Positions 1 through 8,291 are shown, counted from the stretch's first letter. The stretch is DNA of 64,000 nt from Verrucomicrobiota bacterium (GCA_016871685.1 VHCM01000002.1:1-64000), one strand, 5' to 3'. Notes: generated by a model not told the origin, from the sequence alone. Made by a program: numbers and translations.

Positions 1-521
1 TAGTCCTCAGCAATCTCCTTGCGAAAACTTGGATCGTCGTCGATATCGAAAACGAATTCTCCCACAATGGTTCCCCCTTCGATGTCACCTTTCCTTGAAT
101 CGAACAGGACGCAGTTGAAATAGGAGACCTTGTCGAAAAACGGCGTCTTTTCCAGTTGGTTAAGATGCGAGAAGTCAGCATGACTCAAGGTTGTGATCCG
201 TAGTGTCTGCTCGATCACCCAATTCTCGTTTTTTCGGATAACCCTGGTGGATTTCAGTTCCCCATCCGTGAAGTCGCGTTTTGCCGCAGAGTTGTTGCCG
301 CCTCCCAAGAATACCTCCAATGCCCTGCCTCTCCAATTTTTGTCCTTGGATGAGGACGGAACTTTGCCAACTGCGCGCCCCATCGAAATCACGGGGAGAG
401 CGAGGCTCACGCATTCCTTGAGAAGGGACGTCCGTTCCTTGATGGTTGATGCCCTATCGCCGTTGAGGACGGAGGGAGGAAAATGTTTTTCTCGTAGTTT
501 TCTGGCCAGTTCGACGCTCAT
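1..521 (-). CDS. MutH/Sau3AI-family restriction endonuclease (3' end outside window)
   Basis: This gene is not in the ORF track because it has no stop inside the window; I read it by translating the reverse strand. It opens with MSVELARKLREKHF and gives about 173 residues before the left edge. The core has W-x-G-x-x-LE-x-x-LG, then S, then RDF and GELKS, followed by IEQTLRITTL. This matches the order of E. coli MutH (GWVG..LLE..LGA..DF..ELKT..LETTF). The Glu-to-Asp spacing of 14 residues equals that of MutH Glu56-Asp70, and the ELK supplies the last two catalytic residues. Family members cut or nick at GATC-type sites, either as type II restriction enzymes or as MutH. The partner regulator overlaps its start by 68 nt. 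An in-frame TAA lies five codons upstream of the ATG, so this start is well bounded. A partner methyltransferase is expected off the left edge. Local GC is lower than in the neighbours. Confidence 0.8.
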   Translation of the reverse strand, partial: MSVELARKLREKHFPPSVLNGDRASTIKERTSLLKECVSLALPVISMGRAVGKVPSSSKDKNWRGRALEVFLGGGNNSAAKRDFTDGELKSTRVIRKNENWVIEQTLRITTLSHADFSHLNQLEKTPFFDKVSYFNCVLFDSRKGDIEGGTIVGEFVFDIDDDPSFRKEIAED

Positions 522-729
522 AAATTGCTTTGATTATGGATTGCGGTGTAACGCCCAACGCGCGGCTCAATCGGAACAAGGTGTCGAGAGTCATTCCCTT
601 CTTGCCGCGCTCGATCTCACCCAGGAAATTCCTGTGGATATCCGCTCTCTCCGCCAATGCCTCTTGGCTGAAGCCCGTCTCGATCCTAAGTTTCCGGATG
701 TGCTCACCGAGCAGCGGTTGAGATTCCAC
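454..729 (-). CDS. XRE-family helix-turn-helix regulator, possible R-M controller protein
   Basis: A 91-residue protein whose residues 8-65 form an XRE/Cro-type helix-turn-helix: IRKLRIETGFSQEALAERAD, then RNFLGEIERGKK and LDTLFRLSRALGV. The size and single HTH fit controller (C) proteins of type II restriction-modification systems, which time endonuclease expression, but a generic XRE regulator is possible. The start is GTG; an in-frame TGA lies two codons upstream, so no longer form exists. The C-terminal tail (RTGQKTTRKTFSSLRPQRR) is basic and overlaps the MutH-like endonuclease start by 68 nt in another frame, implying co-transcription and probably translational coupling. GC is lower than in the flanking genes, which suggests transfer. 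Confidence 0.8.
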   Translation of the reverse strand: MESQPLLGEHIRKLRIETGFSQEALAERADIHRNFLGEIERGKKGMTLDTLFRLSRALGVTPQSIIKAIYERRTGQKTTRKTFSSLRPQRR

Positions 730-941
730 ACCTCAGGCTACCCGCTCCGGCAACACACTAAAGAGTTCAATGCAACCCCCATTTCCCGTCCTCCGGTCCG
801 GCCACCTGTTTCCGAGCCACGATTCAGGAGCGCGGCTCAAAGGCATTCGGGTCAGTCCTTGGATTTCAAGGAACGGACCCGTCGAAGCCCACGCTTGGCT
901 CACCGGGGACTTCATCCCCCATCTCCCCCACTTCCAAAAAG
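730..941. other. Spacer between R-M-like genes and tRNA-Asn
   Basis: I see no convincing gene here. It should hold the promoter of the XRE regulator on the minus strand. The composition shifts from the lower-GC island side to the high-GC chromosome across this stretch, so an island boundary may lie here, but the window shows only one side and no duplicated attachment sequence. Confidence 0.4.
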
Positions 942-1013
942 CTCCGGCGGTTGGGATCGAACCAACGACCTAGTGGTTAACAGCCACCCGCTCTACCGCT
1001 GAGCTACACCGGA
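942..1013 (-). tRNA. tRNA-Asn (anticodon GTT)
   Basis: The reverse strand folds as a complete tRNA: acceptor TCCGGTG pairs with CGCCGGA (one G-U), the D arm is GCTC...GAGC, the anticodon loop reads CTGTTAA, and the T arm contains GGTTCGATCC. The discriminator base is G and CCA is not encoded. It sits about 210 bp from the start of the XRE/endonuclease pair. The plus-strand ORF ending in GWDRTNDLVVNSHPLYR is the common antisense artefact of such a tRNA. Confidence 0.95.
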
Positions 1014-1214
1014 TTGGATTGGGCCGCGACGGACGCGGGGACGGAAAATGGCCATGGGGTTCGCGCGAAGGCAAGGCGAAAATGCGGGGTGAAAACCGCG
1101 GGAGCCCGGCAATGTGCGGGATCCGGTCGGCTTGGATCTTGCGGTGCCCGGCCGGGACGTGGCTGGATGTGCGGGCCGATCCGCTGGGTTTCGCGGGGTC
1201 GGCGGGATCTTCCG

Positions 1215-2156
1215 ATGCGTGAGCCACCACCACCGACTTTGCTCGTTCTCGCGGCCGGCATGGGCAGCCGCTACGGCGGGCTCAAGCAGTTGGATCCGAT
1301 GGGGCCGCATGGCGAAACCGTGCTCGACTACTCGGTGCGCGACGCGCTGCGTGCGGGATTCGGCCGGGTCGTGTTTGTGATCCGCGAGGAATTCGCCGAG
1401 GCCTTCGAGCGGGGTGTGGTCGACCGCTTCCGCGGCCGTGTCGCGGTGGACTGCGTGTTCCAGCGGCTCGACGACCTGCCCGGTGGCATGGTGCCTGCGG
1501 AAGGACGCACGAAACCCTGGGGCACGGCGCATGCGGTGCTCGCGGCGCGCGCGGCGATCGACACGTCGTTCGCGGTGATTAATGCCGACGATTTCTACGG
1601 ACGCGACGCGTATGCGGTGGCGGCACGGCAATTGGCGAGCTTCGCCGACGAGGCGCACGATGGCATGGCGATGATCGGTTACCCGTTGGTCAACACGCTT
1701 TCCGAACACGGCCGGGTGAACCGCGGGGTGTGTCGTGTGGATGATGCGGGCGTTCTCACTGGGGTCGAGGAGTTCGGCGGGATCGCTCGCGAAGAAGACG
1801 GCGTGATCCGTGGCGAGGGACTCGACGGTGTGCGCCGAGCGCTCGAGGACGACGCGTTGGTCTCGATGAATTTCTGGTTGTTCGGTCCCGCGTGCTTCCA
1901 CTGGATGGAGGCGGCATTCCTGCGTTTCCTGCAATCGTGTCCCGACCCGCTGCGCTCCGAGTGCTACCTGCCGACGGTGGTCGACCAACGGATCGCCGAA
2001 ACCGGCGCGCGCTGCCCGGTGTTGCGCACGGACGGTCGCTGGTTCGGCGTCACCTACCCGGAGGACAAACCGGCGGTGGTCGCGGCGATCCGCGCGCTGG
2101 TCGACGCGGGCGGATACCCGGACGACCCAGACCGGCCCGCACCGCCCGCCCGGTGA
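1215..2156 (+). CDS. Sugar-phosphate nucleotidyltransferase family protein
   Basis: A 313-residue protein with an N-terminal Rossmann-like NTP-transferase signature, LLVLAAGMGSRYGGLKQLDP, of the G-x-G-x-R-(x)n-K type that binds the nucleotide. Further motifs are GTAHAVLAAR (residues ~107-116), the metal/sugar site INADDFYG (~128) and SMNFWLFG (~218). These place it in the family of glucose-1-phosphate thymidylyl/uridylyltransferases, although the exact sugar and nucleotide cannot be read from the sequence. The ATG at 1215 begins MREPPPPTLLVLAAG, putting the signature at the usual N-terminal position; the longer ORF is upstream read-through. No other sugar-nucleotide genes are adjacent. Confidence 0.75.
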   Translation: MREPPPPTLLVLAAGMGSRYGGLKQLDPMGPHGETVLDYSVRDALRAGFGRVVFVIREEFAEAFERGVVDRFRGRVAVDCVFQRLDDLPGGMVPAEGRTKPWGTAHAVLAARAAIDTSFAVINADDFYGRDAYAVAARQLASFADEAHDGMAMIGYPLVNTLSEHGRVNRGVCRVDDAGVLTGVEEFGGIAREEDGVIRGEGLDGVRRALEDDALVSMNFWLFGPACFHWMEAAFLRFLQSCPDPLRSECYLPTVVDQRIAETGARCPVLRTDGRWFGVTYPEDKPAVVAAIRALVDAGGYPDDPDRPAPPAR

Positions 2157-2277
2157 ATCCGGCGGCGATTTTTCCCACGGATCCGCGGCTTTCACTTGTC
2201 TCCCGCCGTCCCGCTGGTCATGGGTGTGGCAGACAGTCCTTCCGTACGGCGGTCGTCCGCCCGCCGCCGATCCCGCC

Positions 2278-2877
2278 ATGATCTACCAGTTCAAGGAATT
2301 CATTCCGGTCGTGCACGAAAGCAGCTTCGTGCATCCGCAGGCGACGGTGATCGGCAACGTGGTGATCGGCCGCGACGCTTACATCGGTCCGCACTGCACG
2401 CTGCGCGGCGACTTCGGCGGGATCGTCCTCGGCGACGGCTGCAACGTGCAGGAAAGCTGTGTGGTCCACATGTTTCCGGGCAGGCTCGTCACGCTCGGCC
2501 CCGGCGCCCACATCGGTCACGGCGCGATCATCCACGGCGCGGACATCGGCGCGAATTGCCTGATTGGCATGGGCGCGGTGGTGATGGACAACGTCGAGTT
2601 GGGCGACGAGTGCATCGTCGGTGCGCTGTCATTCGTCAAATCCGGCATGAAGGTGCCGCCGCGGCAGTTGCTCGTCGGCAACCCGGCGCGCATCCTGCGC
2701 GAGGTGGGCGACGAGATGGTCGATTGGAAGACGCGCGGCACGGCGATCTACCAGCGGCTGCCGCGCGAACTGCACGAGTCGCTGCGCGAGGTCGAGCCGC
2801 TGCGCGAGGCGCCTGCCGACCGGCCGCCGATGCAATCGGGCGGCTATGAAACGCTCGATGAATTCAAACGCAAGTGA
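2278..2877 (+). CDS. Gamma-carbonic anhydrase / PaaY-type hexapeptide-repeat protein
   Basis: A 199-residue left-handed beta-helix protein. Residues ~20-135 are hexapeptide repeats (ATVIGNVVIGRDAYIGPHCT, ...HIGHGAIIHGADIGANCLIG) with histidines in VVHMF, HIGHG and IIHG, the positions that bind zinc in gamma-carbonic anhydrases and in PaaY/CaiE. PaaY hydrolyses aberrant CoA thioesters in phenylacetate degradation. The C-terminal 60 residues are helical and charged, as in PaaY. The ATG at 2278 (MIYQFKEFIPVVHES) fits the family start. It is 4 bp upstream of the E2 gene, so it should be co-transcribed with the oxoacid dehydrogenase, where a CoA-thioester or CO2-handling role would make sense (inference). 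Confidence 0.8.
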   Translation: MIYQFKEFIPVVHESSFVHPQATVIGNVVIGRDAYIGPHCTLRGDFGGIVLGDGCNVQESCVVHMFPGRLVTLGPGAHIGHGAIIHGADIGANCLIGMGAVVMDNVELGDECIVGALSFVKSGMKVPPRQLLVGNPARILREVGDEMVDWKTRGTAIYQRLPRELHESLREVEPLREAPADRPPMQSGGYETLDEFKRK

Positions 2878-2881
2878 GCCC

Positions 2882-4180
2882 ATGACCGAATCGGAATTCA
2901 GAATGCCGCGGCTCGGCGAGAGCGTGAGCGAGGCCACGATTCTCGAGTGGCGCAAGCAACCCGGCGATACGATCGAAGCGGGCGACATCCTGCTCGAGGT
3001 GGGTACCGACAAGGTGAACAGCGAGCTACCATTCCCGCGGCGCGGCGTGCTCAAGGAAATCCTGCGTCCCGCGCAAGAGGTGGTGCCGGTGGGCGAGGTG
3101 ATCGCACGCATCGAGATCGACGAAGCCGCCGATGCGGCAGCCGCAGCTGCGAATCCTGTCGAAGGGCCGACCGCGGCTGGAACTGCCACCACGCCGGTTG
3201 CAGTGACCGCATCCACGCAACCGGCCGCGTCCGCCGCCCCGCAGCGGCCGCTCGGGTTTCTTTCGCCGTTGGTGCGCGCGATCGCGCTGGCCGAGCAACT
3301 CACACTCGACGAGTTGCAATCGATCCAAGGCACCGGCCACGACGGCCGCATCCGCAAGTCCGATGTGTTCCAGTACCTGCGCCACCGGCGTGCTGGCATC
3401 GCGCCGGGCCGTGCCGCCGCAGGATCCACCGCGCTGCGTTTTCCAAAACCGGTGATCCCGATCGTCGAAGGCCGCGACCGCATCGTCGAGATGGACCGCA
3501 TGCGGCGGCTCATCGCCGACCATATGGTGTACTCGAAACACACCGCGCCGCACGTCACCGCGTTCATCGAGGTGGACGTCACCGATCTCTGCGCGTGGCA
3601 TGCCGCGACGAAGGAAGCATTCGCGCAAGCCCACGGCACCCGGCTCACGCTCACCCCGTTGTTCATCGATGCGGTGGCGCGCGCGCTGGCGGAATTTCCA
3701 ATGATGAACGCGTCGATCGACGACGACCGCATCATCGTCCACGCCGATGTGAACATCGGCATGGCCACGGCATTGCCCGATGGCAACCTGATCGTCCCGG
3801 TGGTCAAGCAAGCCGGCACGCTCGACCTGCCCGGCCTTGCGCGGCGCGTCAACTCGTTGGCCGAAGCGGCGCGCACCGCCACGCTGCGCCCCGACGATGT
3901 GCAGGGCGGCACGTTCACGATTTCCAACGTCGGCACCTTCGGCAGCCTGATGGGCACGCCGATCATCAACCAACCGCAGGCGGCCATCCTCGCGTTCGGC
4001 GCGATCCAGCGGCGCCCGGCGGTGATCGACACGCCGCAAGGCGAGCAGATCGCGATCCGCCGCATGATGTTCCTCTCGCTGTCGTTCGACCACCGTGCCA
4101 TCGATGGCTGGCTCGGCGGATCGTTCCTGCGCAAGGTGGGTGATCTGCTCGAACAACCCCGCGCGACGGGTGACGCCTGA
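2882..4180 (+). CDS. 2-oxoacid dehydrogenase E2 (dihydrolipoyl acyltransferase)
   Basis: A 432-residue E2 core protein. Residues ~5-78 are a lipoyl domain with the modified lysine in GTDKVNSE. An Ala/Pro-rich linker follows, then a peripheral subunit-binding domain (LSPLVRAIALAEQLTLDELQ...GHDGRIRKSDV, ~125-165), then the catalytic domain ending in SFDHRAIDG, which carries the HxxxDG active site. It transfers acyl groups from the E1-bound intermediate to CoA. Start ATG 2882 avoids overlap with the PaaY-like gene; an upstream in-frame ATG at 2846 would overlap it. The following fused E1 suggests a branched-chain 2-oxoacid dehydrogenase. No E3 (lipoamide dehydrogenase) gene is in the window. Confidence 0.88.
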   Translation: MTESEFRMPRLGESVSEATILEWRKQPGDTIEAGDILLEVGTDKVNSELPFPRRGVLKEILRPAQEVVPVGEVIARIEIDEAADAAAAAANPVEGPTAAGTATTPVAVTASTQPAASAAPQRPLGFLSPLVRAIALAEQLTLDELQSIQGTGHDGRIRKSDVFQYLRHRRAGIAPGRAAAGSTALRFPKPVIPIVEGRDRIVEMDRMRRLIADHMVYSKHTAPHVTAFIEVDVTDLCAWHAATKEAFAQAHGTRLTLTPLFIDAVARALAEFPMMNASIDDDRIIVHADVNIGMATALPDGNLIVPVVKQAGTLDLPGLARRVNSLAEAARTATLRPDDVQGGTFTISNVGTFGSLMGTPIINQPQAAILAFGAIQRRPAVIDTPQGEQIAIRRMMFLSLSFDHRAIDGWLGGSFLRKVGDLLEQPRATGDA

Positions 4181-4241
4181 TCGCCCGCGGCGCAGTGCAC
4201 GGCAGCCGGTTTTCCCGAAATTTCCATCCCTTCCCGACGAG

Positions 4242-6296
4242 TTGAGCACCACCGATCCCGAGATCCTGAAACAAGCGTTTTCGCTGATGGCCTGTGCCAA
4301 GGCGATGACCGAACTGTACGAGGAGAACTTCCGGATCGTGTCGAAGTACGTGCATGCCACGTCGCGCGGTCATGAGGCGGTGCAGATCGCCGCGGGCATG
4401 CACCTGTTGCCCTGCGACCTTGCGTTTCCCTACTACCGCGACGACGCGATGCTGCTCGGCATTGGCATGCGGCCCTACGACCTGATGCTGCAACTGCTGG
4501 CCAAGCGCGACGATCCGTTCTCGGGCGGGCGGGCCTATTACAGTCATCCGAGCTTGCGCGATCCGGACAAGGCGAAGATTCCGCATCAAAGTTCCGCCAC
4601 CGGCATGCAGGCGATCCCTGCAACCGGCGCGGCGATGGGGCTGCGCTATCGCGAGCGCACCGGCATGGATGCGGCGGACGACGGCGACAAGCCGGTCGTG
4701 CTGTGCTCGCTGGGCGACGCGTCGGTGACGGAAGGCGAGGTGGCCGAGGCTTTCCAGATGGCCGCGCTGCGCCAACTGCCGGTGCTCTACCTCGTGCAGG
4801 ACAACGGCTGGGACATCAGCGCGAATGCGGCGGAAACCCGCGCGCAGGATGCGTTCGAGTACATTCGCGGATTCCACGGCATCGAGGCCGTGCGCGTCGA
4901 TGGCGCGGATTTCGCCGCATGCCATGAAACGCTCGGCCGGGTGATCGCCACGATGCGGCGCGAACGCCGGCCGTTCCTGGTGCACGCGCGCGTGCCGCTG
5001 CTCAACCACCACACGTCGGGCGTGCGCATGGAGTGGTACCGCGACGATCTCGACGAAGCGAAGTCGCGCGATCCATACCCGCGGATGAAGGCACTGCTGC
5101 GCGAGGCGGGCGTGCAAGAGAGCGAGGTCGAGTCGCTCGAAGCCGCGGCGGTCGCGCGGGTGGCCGCGGATTTCCAACGCGCGCTCGAGGCGGAGGACCC
5201 GCGGCCGGAAGACTTGTTCACCCATGATTTCGCGCCCACTCCGGTGACGGAGGAATCCGGAATCCGCACGCCACCGCGCGAGGACAAGGTGGTGATGGTC
5301 GATTGCGCGCTGCACGCGGTCGAAGAGTTGATGCGCGCCCACCCGGAATGCCTGCTCTACGGCCAGGACGTCGGCGCGCGCCTCGGCGGCGTGTTCCGCG
5401 AGGCGGCCACGCTCGCCCAGAAGTTCGGCGACGAACGCGTCTTCAACACGCCCATCCAGGAGGCGTACATCGTCGGCAGCACGGTCGGCATGTCGGCCGT
5501 CGGCCTCAAGCCGGTCGTCGAAGTCCAGTTCGCCGACTACATCTGGCCGGCGCTCAACCAGTTGTTCACCGAGGTGTCGCGCTCGTGCTACCTCTCCAAC
5601 GGCAAATGGCCGGTGAGCATGATCCTGCGCGTGCCGATCGGCGCGTACGGCAGCGGCGGACCGTACCATTCGTCTTCAGTCGAGAGCGTGCTCACCAACA
5701 TCCGCGGCATCAAGATCGCCTACCCGAGCAATGGCGCCGACATCAAGGGGTTGATCAAAGCAGCCTACCACGACCCGAATCCGGTCGTGATCCTCGAACA
5801 CAAAGGACTCTACTGGTCGAAAGTGCGCGGCACCGACGAAGCGCGCGTGATCGAGCCGGACGAGAACTACCACCTGCCCTTCGGCAAGGCGGCCGTCGTG
5901 CAATCGATCGCCGACCAACCCGGCACCGACACGCTCACGGTGGTGACCTACGGCATGGGCGTGCACTGGGCACTGCATGCCGCACGCCCGCACGCGGCGC
6001 GCGTCGAGATCATCGACCTGCGCACGCTGCATCCGCTCGACGAGGAGACGGTGCTGCGCTCGGTGCGCAAGACCGGACGTTGCCTGGTGGTCACCGAGGA
6101 ACCCGCGGCAAACAGCTTTGCCCGCAGCCTCGCCGGGCTCATCCAGGAACACACGTTTGAACACCTCGACGCGCCGGTGCGCGTGATCGGCTCGGAAAAC
6201 CTGCCGGCGGTGCCGCTCAACAGCACGCTCGAGCAGACGATGATCCCCAATGCGGAAAAGGTCGGCCGCGCGATCGAAGAACTGCTCGCGTATTGA
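4242..6296 (+). CDS. Fused E1 alpha-beta subunit of a branched-chain-type 2-oxoacid dehydrogenase
   Basis: About 684 residues joining both thiamine-diphosphate E1 subunits. The alpha half has FRIVSKYVHATSRGHEA, YYRDDAM and the ThDP motif GDASVTEGE (~residue 157), followed by QDNGWDIS. The beta half begins near residue 350 (VVMVDCALHAVEELM) and has GQDVG, NTPIQEAYIVGSTVGMSA and the C-terminal transketolase-C domain (DLRTLHPLDEETV). It decarboxylates 2-oxoacids and passes the acyl group to the adjacent E2. No ATG precedes the conserved N-terminus; TTG 4242 (LSTTDPEILKQ) is my preferred start, 61 bp after the E2 stop. The exact start is uncertain. Confidence 0.85.
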   Translation: MSTTDPEILKQAFSLMACAKAMTELYEENFRIVSKYVHATSRGHEAVQIAAGMHLLPCDLAFPYYRDDAMLLGIGMRPYDLMLQLLAKRDDPFSGGRAYYSHPSLRDPDKAKIPHQSSATGMQAIPATGAAMGLRYRERTGMDAADDGDKPVVLCSLGDASVTEGEVAEAFQMAALRQLPVLYLVQDNGWDISANAAETRAQDAFEYIRGFHGIEAVRVDGADFAACHETLGRVIATMRRERRPFLVHARVPLLNHHTSGVRMEWYRDDLDEAKSRDPYPRMKALLREAGVQESEVESLEAAAVARVAADFQRALEAEDPRPEDLFTHDFAPTPVTEESGIRTPPREDKVVMVDCALHAVEELMRAHPECLLYGQDVGARLGGVFREAATLAQKFGDERVFNTPIQEAYIVGSTVGMSAVGLKPVVEVQFADYIWPALNQLFTEVSRSCYLSNGKWPVSMILRVPIGAYGSGGPYHSSSVESVLTNIRGIKIAYPSNGADIKGLIKAAYHDPNPVVILEHKGLYWSKVRGTDEARVIEPDENYHLPFGKAAVVQSIADQPGTDTLTVVTYGMGVHWALHAARPHAARVEIIDLRTLHPLDEETVLRSVRKTGRCLVVTEEPAANSFARSLAGLIQEHTFEHLDAPVRVIGSENLPAVPLNSTLEQTMIPNAEKVGRAIEELLAY

Positions 6297-6348
6297 GCCC
6301 GAGGTGCGACCATTCCGGTGTTCGCGGCTGACGCCCGCCTTCACGCCT

Positions 6349-6993
6349 TCACGCCGTCGCGTCGGCCCACTCGGCGAGCGAGCGCAGGACGCGGTCGGCC
6401 GCGGAGAAATCGAGACACGACGTCACGCGGTTGGGCACGATCCACACGCGCATGCCGGCCGCCTTGGCGGCAGTGAGCCCGTTGAGCGAATCCTCGACGA
6501 CCAGGCACTCGCGCGGGTCGACCCCGAGGCGCTGGGCAGCGGCGAGGTAGAGGTCGGGCGCGGGCTTGATGCGCGGCGCGTCACCCCGGCAGATCGTGGT
6601 TTCGAAACGCGGCGCGAGCCCGAGCCGGTCGAGCCATCCGTCCACCCACGCGTGAGACGAACTCGACACCACAGCCCGCGGCACGCCGCGTTGATCGAGA
6701 TGATCCAGCGCCGCCGTCACCCCGTGCATCGCGGGCTCGAATTCGAGATCCGCGAGGATGTCGCGCTGGCGCCGCGCATCGAGATCATGCCAATCGAACG
6801 CGCGCCCGGTGAGTTCCTCAAGATGCGTTTTGGGCGACCAGGTGTCGAAGTCCGACCCGATGCAGCGCGTGTAGATTTCCAACGGCAAATGCTGACCGTG
6901 CCCCTCGAACGTGCGTCGCCAAGCCTGGTAGATCGCCCACTCGGTGTCGACCAGCACACCATCAAAATCAAAGAACACCGCCGCGACATCCAT
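6349..6993 (-). CDS. HAD-superfamily phosphatase, beta-phosphoglucomutase-like subfamily
   Basis: A 214-residue HAD hydrolase. Motif I is FFDFDGVLVDTE (nucleophile Asp and acid/base Asp), motif II is SSSSHAW, motif III is the Lys in RIKPAPDLY, and motif IV is VVEDSLNG. The helical cap between motifs I and II (~20-85) is the type found in beta-phosphoglucomutase, phosphoglycolate phosphatase and related sugar-phosphate phosphatases. ATG 6993 (MDVAAVFFDFDG) is preferred; a GTG at 7032 would add 13 residues. It follows truA by about 45 bp on the same strand and may be co-transcribed with it. Substrate is unknown. Confidence 0.82.
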   Translation of the reverse strand: MDVAAVFFDFDGVLVDTEWAIYQAWRRTFEGHGQHLPLEIYTRCIGSDFDTWSPKTHLEELTGRAFDWHDLDARRQRDILADLEFEPAMHGVTAALDHLDQRGVPRAVVSSSSHAWVDGWLDRLGLAPRFETTICRGDAPRIKPAPDLYLAAAQRLGVDPRECLVVEDSLNGLTAAKAAGMRVWIVPNRVTSCLDFSAADRVLRSLAEWADATA

Positions 6994-7038
6994 GCTGCAG
7001 CGATGCACACCCGCGGCGTCTCGCGCAAGCACGGATCG

Positions 7039-7815
7039 TCAGTCACGCGCGGATCGTTGGTAGCGCACGCGATGCAGACACAAGCCGTGCGCGGGCGCGG
7101 TGACACCCGCGGCGGCGATGCCCGGCCGGTCCAACGCGGCAACGACGTCGTCAACCGTCATCCTGCCGCGGCCGACATCGACCAGAGTGCCTGCGATGCG
7201 CCGACACATGCGGTAGAGAAACCCGTCGGCCTCACCCACCAGCGTGAGCAGGCCGCGCCGACCGCGGATCCCGCAGCGAAGGATCTTGCGGGTCGTTTCC
7301 CCGGGTGAACCATCGCGCCTGACCGTGAACGAGCGGAAGTCGTGCACGCCGACCAAGCATGCGGCGGCAGCGCGCATGGCTGGTAGATCCAACGCTTGGG
7401 GCACATGCCACGCGCGGCCGACCAACAGCGGATCCATCACCGGATGATTGCGGATTTGATAACGATATTCTTTGGAAACCGCATCAAAGCGCGCATGGAA
7501 CGCCGACGACACCCGCGATGCCGCCATCACGCGCAAGGTCGCGGGCAACACCGCATTGAGCGCCGCACGCACGCGGTCCGGTGCGACGGCGCGCGGCAGA
7601 TCGACATGCGCGACCAGGCCGACCGCATGCACGCCCGAGTCGGTGCGGCTCGACGAAACCACGCCCGACGCCCCGGGGAAATACCTCGCCAATGCGGCCT
7701 CGAGATGGTCGGCCGCACCACGTCCCGAGCGGCCAGACTGCCAGCCGTGAAAGGCCGCCCCGTCCAACGCGATCACGAGCTTGAACCGCACCACTTCCAC
7801 ACGCAGGTTTTTCAT
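7039..7815 (-). CDS. truA: tRNA pseudouridine(38-40) synthase TruA
   Basis: A 258-residue pseudouridine synthase that modifies uridines 38-40 in the tRNA anticodon stem. The N-terminal beta strand and FHGWQ (LDGAAFHGWQSG) are typical, the catalytic aspartate lies in SSRTDSGVHA (~residue 55), and the C-terminal half has KEYRYQI, FLYRMCRRIAGTLVDVGRG and GLCLHRVRY. Length matches the family. The start at 7815 (MKNLRVEVVRFKL) removes a non-conserved 16-residue extension of the ORF. It lies upstream of the HAD gene on the same strand. Confidence 0.92.
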   Translation of the reverse strand: MKNLRVEVVRFKLVIALDGAAFHGWQSGRSGRGAADHLEAALARYFPGASGVVSSSRTDSGVHAVGLVAHVDLPRAVAPDRVRAALNAVLPATLRVMAASRVSSAFHARFDAVSKEYRYQIRNHPVMDPLLVGRAWHVPQALDLPAMRAAAACLVGVHDFRSFTVRRDGSPGETTRKILRCGIRGRRGLLTLVGEADGFLYRMCRRIAGTLVDVGRGRMTVDDVVAALDRPGIAAAGVTAPAHGLCLHRVRYQRSARD

Positions 7816-7901
7816 CGTGATAAGGTAGCGGGTCAACCCCGCACCACACCCGTCCACAGTCATCGCGACTCCATCGCTATCGCATCACCTGCCCCGCCGC
7901 C

Positions 7902-8291
7902 ATGAACGACACCCACAGCAAAACCATCGGCTATCTCCTGTGGCTCTTCGGATTCACCGGATCGCACCGCTTCTACTATGGCCGACCCATCACCGGCGCG
8001 CTGTGGTTCTTCACCTTCGGCCTGCTCGGTATTGGCTGGCTCGTCGACCTGTTCCTGATTCCGCGCATGGACCGCACCGCCGACCTGCGCCACATCACCG
8101 GACGCTACAACCACTCGGTCGCGTGGATCCTGCAGACCTTCCTCGGCCTGTTCGGGCTCCACCGGTTCTACCTCGGCAAGATCTGGACCGGCCTGCTGTG
8201 GCTCTTCACCGGCGGACTCTTCCTCGTCGGCTACATCTACGATTTCTGCACGCTCAACCAGCAAGTGGACGAACGCAACCGCCTCCCCTGA
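7902..8291 (+). CDS. TM2-domain membrane protein (two tandem TM2 units)
   Basis: A 129-residue membrane protein with two copies of the TM2 fold. The first is LLWLFGFTGSHRFYYGRPITG..., running into GIGWLVDLFLIP. The second is FLGLFGLHRFYLGKIWTGLL..., running into LVGYIYDFCTL. Each copy has two transmembrane helices, a conserved G-x-HRFY-x-G turn and a closing Asp. The function of bacterial TM2 proteins is not settled. It is divergent from truA and followed immediately by a REP-like GGGGTCAGGC sequence. Confidence 0.82.
   Translation: MNDTHSKTIGYLLWLFGFTGSHRFYYGRPITGALWFFTFGLLGIGWLVDLFLIPRMDRTADLRHITGRYNHSVAWILQTFLGLFGLHRFYLGKIWTGLLWLFTGGLFLVGYIYDFCTLNQQVDERNRLP

Noticed and set aside
193-1002. 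269-codon plus-strand ORF ending GWDRTNDLVVNSHPLYR
   Set aside because: Antisense to the endonuclease, the XRE gene and tRNA-Asn. The ending is the well-known artefact of translating a tRNA backwards.
993-2279. 428-codon minus ORF over the nucleotidyltransferase
   Set aside because: Arg/His-rich shadow typical of high-GC antisense frames, while the plus strand has clear family motifs.
2629-5669. Long minus ORFs (664 and 567 codons) opposite E2/E1
   Set aside because: Low-complexity antisense text with no family motifs; the plus strand has full E2 and E1 signatures.
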